NCBI RefSeq assembly: GCF_000003815.2
Contig: NC_049985.1
Coordinates: 5,087,502-5,151,501 of the forward strand
From: Branchiostoma floridae
Taxonomy: Eukaryota > Chordata > Leptocardii > Amphioxiformes > Branchiostomatidae
Direction of reading: 5' to 3'
DNA length: 64,000 bases
The notes under the pieces were generated by a model. The model had not been told where the DNA came from. It did no database searches and worked only from the letters and a program-made list of their open reading frames with translations. This document shows, piece after piece, positions 1-42,300 of this stretch. Positions within the stretch are counted from its first letter, which is position 1. Every line of letters starts with the position of its first letter. The position numbers and the translations under genes were made by a program.

Positions 1-329
1 GACAAGCACAGCCATAGACTAATGTTATTATGGTACCACCCACAACTCCACCCACAGAAGTTTCTCTGTTATTTACCCATTACTGTTCCAGAGTAATTTG
101 TAACAACTTATTATTACCCACCACTCTTAGAAATTTGATTATTCCCAACCACGCAGCCACAGAAATACAATTAGTCCTATCTGCTGTGTCACATTAGTAA
201 AGCCTCTGTAATGTGAAATCTTGTCTTCTGGAATGTCTTTCACGTTAATTTGTTTGTGTATTCCATTCAAAATACATTTTTCGTGTTACTTAGGTTTATC
301 AGCTTGTCAAAGTCCGTTGCACGTGCAAC
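1..329. other. Non-coding, nothing recognised
   Basis: AT-rich sequence. I see no exon, RNA gene or clear repeat here. Confidence 0.5.
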
Positions 330-905
330 GGATTAAAACTCTGCTCTGGTGCAAATTAGGAGCCGGAATGCCGTCCGAATGAAATTTTTTTTCTATTCGT
401 GGCAATTCCTCGCAATTCTTACTGTATTCTAAACATTCGTACTGCGTTCCAGATATTCGTCCCCGTTCTTTTGGCTGGCTCGAAAGTTTTTGACATGTCA
501 AAAACTGTCGAGGTGCATTCGAAGTGTAGGAATATCGAATGGCATTCCAAGTGGATTCTAACTATTCTAACTGCAGTCTGACCGCATTCTGTGGCATTCC
601 AACATTATTCGAAACGTTCTTATCTCATTCGATGGAGAACCGAAACAGCAAGCCACTTCGAATCCAGCCCGAATGTGGCCAAAAGAACATCTCGAATGCA
701 GTAAGAATTTCTAGAATACACTACGAATTCCGAGGAATAGAAAAGAATTTTCATTCTGACGGCATTCTGGCTCATTCCTTCTCGTGTGAAGGGGATATCA
801 AGTCCATTTGGAATTCCCACTCGGAATGGCCCCGAATGTGTTACGAATTTTACAAATACTTCATTCCGACTGGTTCGGCTTGATTCCTGCTAATTCGATT
901 TCCGT
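330..905. mobile_element. Foldback-like element with GAATNC-rich inverted arms
   Basis: The left part (about 357-482) and the right part (about 655-780) are imperfect reverse complements. Both read outward through blocks such as GGAATGCCGTC, then a TTTTCTATTC block, then AATTCTTACTG. The motif GAATNC recurs throughout on both strands. No transposase is visible, so this is best described as a non-autonomous foldback or long-TIR element. The exact ends were not established. Confidence 0.55.
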
Positions 906-1990
906 GTGAAGGCCCTATTAGTCAAAACACTTACTTGCCATGCCCTTGGTGCTGAATTGCCTATTGCATATCATACTTCTAGCTTCAGCCACAACCTTGT
1001 GCCTCCAGTTAGTTGCTATTTTATATTGGTGCTTCTTGCTTCAGTCTAACACTTGTGTGCCCAGTAACTTGTCCTGTCCTTGGTGCTGAATTGACTGCTG
1101 TATATAGTAGCTACTTTTAAGAATGCTTCTGGTGCTTCAGGCTTTCTTCACACTCTTGTGTCCCCAGTTACTTACCCTGTCCTTGGTGCTGAATTGCCTG
1201 TTGTAAATCTATATTGTACTTCTGACTTCACCCATACACTTATGTCCCCAGTTACTTGCTCTGTCATGTTGCTGGATTGGCTGTTTTTTATTGGCCCTTC
1301 TAGCTTCAGTCTAATACTTGTATATATATATATTATATATATATTGTATATTGTACTTCTAGCTTCACTGATACACTTGCGTCCTCAGTTAGTTGCCCTG
1401 TCCTTGGTTCTGAATTGGCTGCTGTATATTTGTGCTTGTAGCTTCAGTCACACAGTTCTGTTCACAGTTACTTGCCCTGTCCTTGGTGCTGAATTATGTT
1501 TTGTCCTTCTAGCTTCACCCCTACACTTGTTTTCCCAGTTACTTGCTCTGTCCTTGGTTCTGAATTGGCTGTTTTATATTGGTGCTAGCTTCAATCAAAC
1601 ACTTTTGTCCCCAGTTACGTGATCTGTCCTTGGTGCTGAATTTTCTATTGTATACTGTACTTCTAGCTTCACTGATACACTTGCGTCCCCAGTTAGTTAC
1701 CCTGTCCTTGGTTCTGAATTGGCTGCTGTATATTTGTGCATGTAGCTTCAGTCACACAGTTCTGTCCCCTGCCCTTGGTGCTGAATTAGCCATTTATATG
1801 GTAGCTTTTGAAGATTTATATGGTAGCTCTTGGTGGTTCTATCTTTACTCATACAATTGTGTCCCCGGTAACTTGCCCTGTCCTTGGTTTTGAATTGGCT
1901 GCTGTACTTTGTATCTATTTTCAAATAGAGCTAAATGGCACTTCTGGGTTAAGTCAAACGCTCAGGTCCCTGATGACTTGCCCTGACTGA
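905..1990. repeat. Degenerate tandem repeat, about 75-100 bp unit
   Basis: The phrase CCTTGGTGCTGAATTG recurs about a dozen times, near 943, 1078, 1182, 1403, 1478, 1550, 1629, 1706, 1781 and 1890. Between copies lie CTTCAGTCACAC-like and CCCAGTTACTTG-like blocks. The open frames that cross it simply read the repeat and are not credible genes. Confidence 0.75.
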
Positions 1991-2114
1991 TTTTATCTTG
2001 TTTACTATGGTGAGAGCCTGTTGATTGCCAGCAGCAGTTTAATAACTCCGTGGGGGACTGGCTCGATCAACCATACAGTTGACGACATGACTAATAGAAA
2101 CTCCTATGTTTCCC

Positions 2115-2326
2115 CCTTAGGCCTAGGTCCCATTTACAAACTGTGCCCTGGCCGGATGTTTTTGCGGAAATGAAAAATAAAAGCGTTTATCACGGAATAT
2201 ACACAAATTATTCTTATGCCTATTTTGTTTACATTGTGTGTCTTTTGTTACCTTTTATATCATATTTTTGTTTCCAAAAGCTATCCGGCTGGACCCTGGG
2301 TTGGGTATTGGTACCTAAGCCTTGCC
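2115..2326. mobile_element. Short palindromic transposon, family C copy
   Basis: It begins with CCTTAGGCCTAGGTC and ends with a degenerate complement, GGTACCTAAGCC. The same ends flank better copies at 24840-25050 and 30836-31043. About 210 bp with no coding capacity. Confidence 0.5.
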
Positions 2327-4904
2327 AGTCTACTTATTATAGTTGTATATGTATCCAAAACAGGACTGCAATACTGTTTAAACCCTTTCACTTTATTTCT
2401 ATTTCTTGCTCATTTGTTCTGACCTGTTAACTGGACATTCCTGGTGAACCCAGCTGCAGCCAGTGTGCTAATGATTTTTGATTTCTCTTGATTAGCTCAT
2501 CTCTCTCAAACCACAGACCAGAAAGGAGGTTGTGGCCCCTTAGTGTAGCCCTGAAATTACTATCTATTGATCAGTTTCGGCTCATTTTTCTCAGTGCTCC
2601 ATCTTGGCTTGGTCAATCAACCTTCAGCCGGAACCTAATCTTTTCTTTCCTGTTTTTGTTTACAAAAGCTCAACCTGCAAGCATGAGTACCAGCTAGAAT
2701 AGATAAGTTTATAAAAGCATTCAGGAAATCATAGATATTATGTCAAGTGTTTAATAAGGAGGAACACACCATGAATATCTAATATGGTCTTAAGGTCTCT
2801 AGAGATCTACAGACTGTTTCCTGTTTTGTTGCATGTGCAGCTCAGAATTGGTCAGTGATGTAGAATACATGTATTTTCAAACAGCATAATTGTGTTCATT
2901 AATATAGAATATAAACAATTTCATGAATCTCCAAAAGCATGTAACTGAGTACATTGTGCCATTGATGCAGAGATCTGACTTAAGATTGCCCCACCCTAGA
3001 TTTCATGAGTTGATTGACAGGGGACCTATATTTCTGAGCTGACTGACAGGGGAGACATCTGATACCATTTTGACACCTGATGCTCAGGATCATCCATCAT
3101 CGTAACCACCCCAGTGACTGGGCAGATATATTATATATCACAGCAGCCAGAAGGAACAAGGATTTGCAAATCCATTTGGAGAAATTATTTCTACTGCATC
3201 TGAAATAGAAACATTTCCTTGCCCTACAACTGAAAAAAGTCTTATCATTTATGATGACATTAACATTACATGGCAGTGCCCAGAGTTATTTGGATTTGTT
3301 TGGATTAGATTCCTTTAGATTCCAAATCATCTACTGCCTGTGGGAATCTATTGTTTAAGGATTTCATGAAGCTCCTCTACCGCAAACTCAAAACTACCAC
3401 TCTTGCTATCCCGAAATTAAGTCCCCACAGTCTTATGATATGATTTCACGTAGGGGAAAGGTGGTTTCCACAATGTCTCTATGTTCCCAGTCGAGAAAAT
3501 TCAGTAGTACAGTATTAACACAAAGGAAATGCATATGATTAGTGGTGATTTTGTCCTAGAGAGGTCACAGTGAAATAAGTAAAAGCACAGCAAACATCTC
3601 AAGATTTACAGTTTGGAAGTTACCACATGTCAATGAGAAGTAAGTGATTGCCTGAGTGTGATGACTGTATTTATCTGGCTTGTGTCACAGGTCAATTACA
3701 AGGTTGACTTCAACAGTGCACAGGGCTCACCCTGTTTCCCTTCATTAGTCTTTAAACTCTTTACTACGTGCATACCCACATGCAGAACCCAAAAATAGAA
3801 GCACAAAATTGCACTGCAGAATCTCAGTGACCTGTCCTTGCTCGGGATCTGAATTATCATTGAGGAGTTCAGATAGCAATATTGGATATTATCAGGAAAA
3901 GATTAATCTTTGTAGACACAATAGGTATGGATATTGTCTCATAGATCAAGCTTAAGACAATTTTGGTATCAAATTTATTGTTTAGAATGCACGTCATATG
4001 ATATTGCAAAGCCGTAGATTGAAGAAAATACACGTACAGGACGTATTTCACACATGGAATACAGGAAATATGTTAGGCAAAGATATGACAAGGTGATTGT
4101 AATTATCGTATGTTGCTGTAAAACATCTTACTGCTATGCATATTCCATTAAAAGTCTACTTTCCAAGATACATGTATTGCTTGATCTGTGAAAGGCAATT
4201 TTGAGAACTAAATTGAAATTCTAGTTACAAAATTATTTAGATATTTGTGCAGGCATACCATTCTAAGAGAAGGTCTTATTCCTGTCTTTGAATCACATTG
4301 TAAAGTTTATTATCGTATTGGACAGTCTCATGCTTATCTTTCTGTGTGAAACACTTTATAACTTTGCCCCACTCTCAGATGTGGTGTAATAGTGCTCAAA
4401 ATGCCCACTTGCACTCTTGCAAATGCAACTGCATTTTGCTTGGCGCAACTTGATTTTAAACCCAGGTAGCGCAGTTTGCAACCTGAAATTTTGCAGTAAC
4501 TGTTGGAACACCACTTTCCCCCCACCTACGTGCATAAGCTTTTGTATTTATTTCTTGATAAGATAAAACATAAATGATTACATGTAACTGGAATATGAAA
4601 GATGGATAAGTAGCTGATTTGAAGAACTTCAAAGTGGGGCAACCTGAAATGTTGATGGCACAACCTGGCTTTTGATTCAGCTTGCCTCCTGGGCAACCTG
4701 GTAGTAGAAAGTATTTCCTGCACCGGGGAAAGAAACACCTTGAGGTGGCCTCCCTTTCTTCAGCAGACTGGCGGCAGGTGGAGTCTGGGGCAGGATGGGA
4801 ACCCGAGGCCTGGCAGGAACGTGCCTCCCGGTACACACCGGACTGATCGTGCTAATGCACAACCGTTGTCAGACATGGTTTAGTCATCAGCGGGGTGGTA
4901 ATGT
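2327..4904. other. Non-coding, no feature recognised
   Basis: AT-rich DNA with no exon-like open frame bounded by splice sites. It may be intergenic, or intron of the downstream FRMPD gene, whose 5' exon or exons were not found. Confidence 0.45.
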
Positions 4905-5724
4905 AGGCGGGTGACATTGAACCTGTCATGTAGGTCACAGCTGCCTGGGAATATGTAGAACCTGTTATGTAATACACATCAGTCTCCGTATATTCAACCT
5001 GCCATAGTGTGTAGGTGTTTTAGTACACTGAGCCTGGAATATAGTTTGTAGGCCTTATCATACATCAATCAAAATTTCTATGCAGTGTTTACTAGATAGG
5101 TGTTTTGGATACGTACACTGAATCTGCCTTTTACATTTGTAGGTCACAGCTGTCTGAGTATATGTAGAACCTGTGATGTAATACGCATCAGTCTTTGTAT
5201 ATTCAACCTGCTTTAGTCTGTAGGTGTTTCTGTACACTGAAGCTGCCATATGGTTTTTAGATTTTATCGAATGTCAATCAAACTTTTTATGAAGTATTTA
5301 CTACTATAATATCTATTAGATGTTTCGGATCCGTACACTGAATCTGCCATATACATGTAGGGTGTAGGTCTTTTCTTCATATATCAAACCGTCCCTGTAG
5401 TAGATAAGTTTATCTATATATATTTATTAATCTTCCATAAAGTATGTTGATACAGTAGGTGTTTCTGTACATTGAACCTGCCATGTAGTGGCTTTTCTTT
5501 ATATTAGACCTTCCATGAATTATGTCTACAAGGTGTTTCCATATATTAAACCTGCCATGTAGTGTGTAGGTGTTTCCGTAAATTGAACCTTCCATAAAGT
5601 TTGAAGATGTTTCCATATTCAAACCTAGTATTACTATTAGTGTGTAGGTGTTAAGTGCATTGAACTTGAAGCAGTCACGTAGTGTATACTAGGTGTTTCT
5701 GTTCAACAAACCTGCCATGAAGTA

Positions 5725-5951
5725 TAACACCAGTTCACCTTTATCCGCGGGGTAACCTAAATCCGTTGTTTTTAAAAACAGGGTACAAAGGAAGCTTTTT
5801 GGGATATCAAGTCGACGGACGGTGGTTTAAAACGGCAAACTTTTGAAAATACTGCAGTTTGAATCCACCGTCCGTCGACTTGATATTAGTCCAAACATTT
5901 GTTTTTAATAACGAATATAGGTTACCCCACGGGAATAGGTGAACTAGCGTA
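5725..5951. mobile_element. Palindromic MITE, family A copy 1
   Basis: Terminal sequence is close to TAACGCTAGTTCACCTTTAT followed by a CCGCGGGGTAACC block, with the reverse complement at the other end. The two halves pair almost along the whole length. Nine copies of this family occur in the window. No transposase. The superfamily is not determined. Confidence 0.8.
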
Positions 5952-6745
5952 ATAGTTTTTTCCATATATTAAACCTTCCTTAGAAATAATTATATAGGTG
6001 TGTTCATACCTGCCATGAAGTGTGTATATAGGTGTCTCGTACATTGAACCTGCCATAAATTGTGTGGGTGTTTCCATATTCAAACCTGGCATAACGTGCG
6101 TAGGTATTAAATGCACTGAACCTGCCACGTAGTGTGTACTAGGTGATGCTGGTGTTTCTATTCACCAAACCTGCCATGAAGTATATGATATTATAACGTT
6201 TTTCCGCATATTAAATCTTCCTTACAGGCGTGTTCATACATTAAACCTGCCATGGAGTGTGTACTAGGTGTTTCCATATATTCGTGGTTCTCCCGTCATT
6301 TACGACGGATGAGCGTATATTAAACCTGCCATAAAGTGTGTAGAAGTTTCCGTGCATTGAACCGAGCCATATACATGCAGTGTACAGCTGTCTCCATATA
6401 TATGAACATGTCATGAAGTATACAGGATATACAGGATGAAATACATAAAACCTGTTACAAGGCATACTGGTGTCTCCATTACTCTCCACATGTAACGTTA
6501 TATAATATAGCCTGCTACATGGTATTCTGTAGAATAGTTATTTGCAGTCACCTTCAACTTGTTCAAGGTTCAAATTGGATATCTGAACCCTGACATTCAC
6601 TCATTGATGGGAACTGTGAATAGAAGAGAAACACTGCACAAAATCCAATCATTAAGTGAATAACCTTAAGAAATAAATTTGACCGATGGTAGTGTGTACA
6701 GCTCAATATATTAAACGTGTCATGTAATGTGCAGGTGTCTCCATA

Positions 6746-6968
6746 TAACGCTAGTTCACCATTATCCGCGAGGTAACTTATATTCATTCTACTTACAAAC
6801 AGGGACTTTAGGAATATCAAGTCGATGGACAGTGGTTTCAAATTGCATTTTTGTTCGGTATTTTATTGCAGTTTGAAACCACCGTCCGTTGACTTAATAT
6901 CCCTACATACCCTAGTCTTGAATACAACGGATAAAGGTTACCCCGCAAATAAAGGTGAACTAGCGTTA
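6746..6968. mobile_element. Palindromic MITE, family A copy 2
   Basis: TAACGCTAGTTCACC at the left end and GGTGAACTAGCGTTA at the right end are perfect inverted termini. The interior palindrome carries the family's AAGTCGAYGGAC block and its complement. Confidence 0.85.
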
Positions 6969-7080
6969 CATAGAACTTGTTACGTGGCATACATGTGTCT
7001 CCATACATTGAAACTGTTATGTGGCATACTGGCATCTTCATAACACTCACTGACGAGCATCCCCATCCATATACATATAG

Positions 7081-7766
7081 CCTTCTACCTGTTATTCTGT
7101 GGAATAGTTATTTGCAGTCACCTTCAAGGTTCAAATTGGATATCTGAACCCTGGCATTCATTCATCTAACACTAGTACTAGTTGTTAGGGAATTCGAAAA
7201 TCATAATCCATATATTGTGTATGCGGGATTAGCATGCATATAACGCAACACTCTTATCGAAAAGTGTGTGTATATGATTGCCTGTAAGTGGATGAAACTT
7301 TTGATGGCCCTGGTTGCGTAATGATGTTGGCACGCAGACAGGGTACCTCTACCCTGGAGATTAAATCATACATCGGTAACATGATTTATCCTCTAGTGGC
7401 TGACTCTTCGCCCTCTGTGGGGTTTCTCAATTGAAGGAATGATTTATATGTACCTGAACAAGGACAAGTATATAGATCTGCTGATGTTGACAGTTGTGTT
7501 TTATTAAATATGCCAAGAAGGTTATCCTTTCGGTATTGTTTATACAATGTCATGTACAAATGTATGTATGCGTGTGTGTGAATGAACAGCATAATCTGAT
7601 GAGAAGGCTTGGATGGGTTTATTGATATTCGGTATGTCGATAGGTCTTGATGAGACCTTGAAATGTATAGATTCTGGGCTTGTTACAATACTGCAGCAAA
7701 ATGTCTGGTTTTGCTTCTGTGAAAACAGACTGAGATATTGTTCAGTATGTTTGCTTGGTTTCTTCA
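7081..7766. other. Non-coding, nothing recognised
   Basis: Contains a second copy of the sequence seen at about 6545-6600 (GTTCAAATTGGATATCTGAA, at 7128-7147). That implies a local duplication of unclear origin. No exon is recognised. Confidence 0.4.
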
Positions 7767-8650
7767 GAGGCGGCGGCACCATTTTTTAGTTGTGGGGGCA
7801 AAAATTTGTCATATCACTAAATCGAGGGCCGAAGGCCCGAGGCGTCGCGCACCCCCGGAAAAATTTCAAATCTAAACCCTCTGAAACGCTATTTCCTGTA
7901 TTTTGGGGGGCAAATTTCGCTGCCAGGCTAAGCTAACTTCAATGACATTTCTATCAAAAATACACATAGTTTTATCTTTAGTTACTGAGGGCGACACCCC
8001 CAACATATTTTCACCATTTCGAGCGGCGAAGGTACGAGCCGTTGCAATGTAGCTTCTGTAAATTTTTGAAACCTAGACCCTCTGAAACACCATTTTCTGT
8101 ATTTTGAGGGACAAATTTTGCAGACAGACTAAGCTGAATTTAATTAAACTTCTAGTAGAGAAAACGATTTTTGAGGGCTACGACCCACGCACCAACATAT
8201 TTTGCACTACGTCGTCGTGAGCCCCGAAGACGCAAGCCGCCGCAAGGGAGTTTTGGAGAAATTTTTAAATCAGGACACTTTGAATGCCATTTCCTGCATT
8301 TGAGGGGAACATTTTGCTTGTAAACAAATCTAAGTTTGATAATGAAATTTCTACTAGAAAAAGGTCGTGGGGGACGACGCTCTGGTAGCATTTTCCCACT
8401 ATGTCCAGTGCCGATGGCGCAAATCCTCACAAGGGAGGTCCTTTGAAATTTTGAAATCTGGATCCTCTGAAACGTCATTTCCTGCATTTTCAGGCCCAAA
8501 TTTTGCCAGTAGACTAGCGAGATTTAATGAAATTTCCATTAGTGAAAATATACACAAGGGTTTGATTTTGAGTGTTTCAGCTTATTTTCCCCCACGACCT
8601 ATTTTTTGTGGGGGCGGCTGCCCCCACTGCCCCCATGGTGCCGCCGCCAC
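7767..8650. mobile_element. About 880-bp TIR element with internal ~200-bp repeats
   Basis: The ends are inverted: GGCGGCGGCACCAT at 7769-7782 and ATGGTGCCGCCGCC at 8635-8648. Between them a unit of about 200 bp recurs four times with heavy divergence. Each unit has a CCTCTGAAACGCYATTTCCTG block, a GGCAAATTTTGC block and a CGAAGGYCCGAG-like block. The open frames inside are not conserved between units. A decayed relative in the other orientation lies at 25500-25820. Confidence 0.65.
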
Positions 8651-9410
8651 TGTTCTTTATTTGGATTTTTCACATTGTGAAGGGGAGGGCAAAACAGGTG
8701 CAAAATGCACCTTTGAAGGCTTCCCTCCCGCACATAAAAACATATACATTGCACAACGTAGACTATACAATAAAGTATACAAAAGTAGCATCATCATAAC
8801 AATATCAAAATCCACATTAGTATTAGGCATAATCATGGTACATTATGGCACAAAATGAAAAAAGCGAGCAAAAACTAGCGTGGTCTTGATGCTACGCATG
8901 AACTGCAACCACAGCAAAGTGGTCCAGGTACAGGGAAGATCAATACAGTAGCTGGTACTAAATCTGTTGTATGTAGCCTTCAAAAGTTTTCATTTGAATG
9001 ATGTTACGTCAGACTGATTGCCACTGGTTGGTGTGTTCCTGCAGGCCAATTTAGTCCGTAGATTTGCAGGAAATGAATCTAGATTTGTAGGAAATGAAAA
9101 GTCAGGAATCGGAGGATGGCATGTGAGAGTGAAGCATGTCTTGTGTGAAAGGGACATGGATATGCCAAAAAGTAGTATTACTCAAGCAACTGGATATGAT
9201 TTTGGAAACATTCACCACTGTGACAGATGTTTCAGACAGCCATCCGGTGTCTTTCGTCAGTGACGTATCTTATTACCTGGATGTCTAACCTTCATCGATG
9301 GACATGGTTGTGTTATATTTTGTCAAGAGATTTTACAGAAATGTACAATACTTTACAGATGTACATGCATAAGATCTTTGTACATATTGATTTCTTGTTT
9401 TGTTTTTCAG
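8651..9410. other. Sequence upstream of the first recognised FRMPD exon
   Basis: No exon found. At 9175-9290 there is a dispersed repeat (TTACTCAAGCAACTGGATA plus a CAGATGTTTCAGAC block) that also occurs near 12898 and 13173. The polypyrimidine tract and CAG at 9395-9410 form the acceptor of the exon that follows. Confidence 0.5.
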
Positions 9411-39305
<29,895 letters not shown>

Positions 39306-42300
39306 TAAGGGCAGAACTGGACTCTGTAGAGTGCTCACACTACACATTGTTGAAGACTGAGTTACCAGTAGTTGCTACGGTGTCTGGTTATCATAACCAA
39401 GATGTCAACTGCTGTATTCATGTCAAAGATGTGTGTACCATCTCCACGTTCTTATGTATACTTGGTTTGTCATTGCTGCTTTTAAACTTACCTCATACAA
39501 TGTCTATAGAAGAGCCGATGATGTGAATGCAGAATGATGCAGTGTCATAATACTAACTATATGTTAGCCATTCTATCCTCGGTCTACAGTCAAACCTGTC
39601 TATAGTGATTGATCATGTAGTAGACAGGTGTCCACTATAGACTAGATTCACAGTGGCCTGGTAGTCTGTATGATACAGATGTGGCCACTATTATTAGCTA
39701 GTACAGATTTAAATGTACATGTACTTTAGCACTCAAGTCACAGACCCCACACAGGTGAGGCATATTAAGAGGTATTTTGTTAATTAAAAGGATTCTCAAG
39801 AGTAAAGACTGTAGCACAATATTTAGTATGACTGTTACTTGTAAGTTGCCACTACAGGTCAGTAGTAAGTAGTATACAAAGTAGCTCATGATGTAACATA
39901 GGAAGTACGATGAAACAATTCTTAGAGCAAATAAGTAGGGAATACCATAGATTTGCGTATAGCAAACAGTTGTCAGTTTTACCAGTATTTTCATGGCTTA
40001 GTTAACTGTTAAGAATAGCAGATTGACCAGTGTTACCTTTGGGGGATGTAGGACTATAATATAAGTTTTGTCCCAAGAAGAAAACCGCTTTGCCAAATTG
40101 CTTGATATCCCGTAGTTATTGGACCCCCTCACAACATTTAAGTGCCACCTCTTTATTGTAGCTTTTGAAACGTGAAGTAAATTGTGTAGTAGCCCAGATT
40201 TAAGAACATTATAATGACAGCAAGCCACAGAATGAGATTCGAAGGTAGTAATGCAGAGATGGTCAATTGTGCGTTATTGCTATCAAATAGCCATAGGCTG
40301 TCATGCGAGTACTGGTAATGTTCATGGTAGTTTTATGTTTGCAGTTTTTGCTTTGACCTATCGCTGTAAGATCATCATAGAATGAACATGATTGTTCAGC
40401 CTTGCATGTCATTGCTATGGTTTTTCCTTGCAACTGCAACCTTGAAAGTTAAAACATTGCAAATGTCTCCTTGCCCCTCCCACTGTGAAATTAAGTCCCC
40501 ATGAAGATTTCTTTAATAGTACACATATCTGCCAGTATTCCCTTTCTACTGGTCAGATTGGTATGAGTTTAATACAGTCTTACCTTGGCTTGAAGAAAAC
40601 CTTTAGAAAATGGTGCACTGGCAAAAATGGTACAATCTTTATAACAAAACTAAGTACAGTTTTTACTTATTTTGTTGAATCAGGAGATTTTATAAAAATC
40701 ATATCCAAAGCAAAAATGACAGAGACATGTTTTGGGTACCTTAGTACACTACAGGTGTATGAAGCAAACCTAACATTATTTCAGTTCTCATAGTTACCTT
40801 GTTATGAGTTGGCCGATGTGGAGAATATATGAGACGACCACTAAGTATATGTTATGTCTCCTATTGCTATTTCATTATTACTTTGTATTTAAGAGAACTC
40901 TGAATTGACTGGACATAATCTCTGAAATTGACTGAAAGGCTTGATAGCACACTTTGTTGCATCTACACGTACAATGTATGCGGGGAGTTGAATGTATAGG
41001 AGCAATGATAATGAAACGTCTAATTATCAGTAAAGGCACCACCAATGTAAATAACAGCTGATGAATAATCAAATTTTATTATGAGGAACATTGATATTGT
41101 TCTCTATATTGGTTCTCCTAAGACATTCCCTACTTCAAATTTGCTAGTAGCACAATCTATGGCTATTCTACATGTAGCTAGCATACTGGTAATGTTGATT
41201 GTAATATAGTGCATGCAATGTGTAATTGCAACATGCATGATATGCAAGAGTTAATTACGAATATGTGCAAAATATATTGTAGAAAGAAATGCCAAACCGG
41301 ATATCTTTCATGTCCTTTGCAATACTTCGAGTATCTTAGCCAAGACTGTTACTTAGCTGTAAATATAGGCAGTAATATGATTAAGTATCTGAAGTTTCAT
41401 GTATGTACATTTTTAAGATCTTAAATTTGTATCTTCTATAATTCTATATAAGAAACTGGTAGCTAAGAGAGAAGTGTCATTGAAACCTATGTTAAAAGGG
41501 CCAGATTATCCTAATACCATGATTTGTATAAATGTATATGCATGTATTCTGCTTTTATTTATGTCTATTTTGTTGAAATTGATTGATCATAACGTTAAAA
41601 GCGTTCTTTCAACAATGAGAAAGGTTTCGCTATGTCATCACCCTCATACGTGTGTGCATCTGTCTGTACATGTCAATCAACTGTTCTTGTTCAACAAACT
41701 TTGTAATACTATGTATAAACTATAGACAAAACATAATAATAACATTCACATGGCTTTTAGGACAAAAAAAGCTGACCAATCCCAATCAAGAGAAGCTGGC
41801 CAATCATGATAAAGAACAATTGTCCAATCACAATTTAGAATAAAATTGTCCAGTCTCAATAAATAGTAAAGTTAGTGGTCAATAATGTTTCATACTTGAA
41901 CCCCATTGATGATTTTGCTCCAACAAATTGTAGGATGGGGGTCACATATGCATGATTTGAATCTTGTTTGCCGGTAACAAATTTTCCTGTTGATTGCAAT
42001 AGCTATATAGTATGAAGTAAAAATATAGACTTTTTTTTACAAAATTGGCTTAGATTTTGCTGTTATAAAGTAATGCAACATGTATCTACCTCAGTCATAT
42101 CTTAGATAAAAGAAGTGTTTTGATGTTACAGTTCATAAAAGCAAGTCTGCATGGTCATCAAGTGTTAGAGACATTAAATGTAAGAAGTCTTCCAGCAGCC
42201 TTCTTCTACCATCCCTAAATTTCACCATCTGATGCCAATGATACAAATTAAAACCTACTTCACAATAAAACTGATAACAGAAACTGGATATGGTGCTTGA

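Larger units (their letters stand above)
4905..7080. repeat. Degenerate minisatellite-like array (GTGTAGGTGTTTCC ... TGAACCTGCCATG)
   Basis: The blocks GTGTAGGTGTTTCC, TACATTGAACC and CCTGCCATGAAGT alternate many times with variable spacing of roughly 35-70 bp. Two palindromic transposons (5725-5951 and 6746-6968) interrupt the array, so they inserted after it had expanded. Reverse-strand open frames here are translations of the repeat. Confidence 0.7.

Noticed and set aside
1158-1893. Two forward open frames of 154 and 104 codons
   Set aside because: They read the degenerate tandem repeat at 905-1990 and show the repeat's periodic peptide.
4905-7080. CRISPR-like array
   Set aside because: Spacing and repeat sequence are irregular and the repeats degenerate in an intron-rich animal genome; it is a decayed minisatellite.
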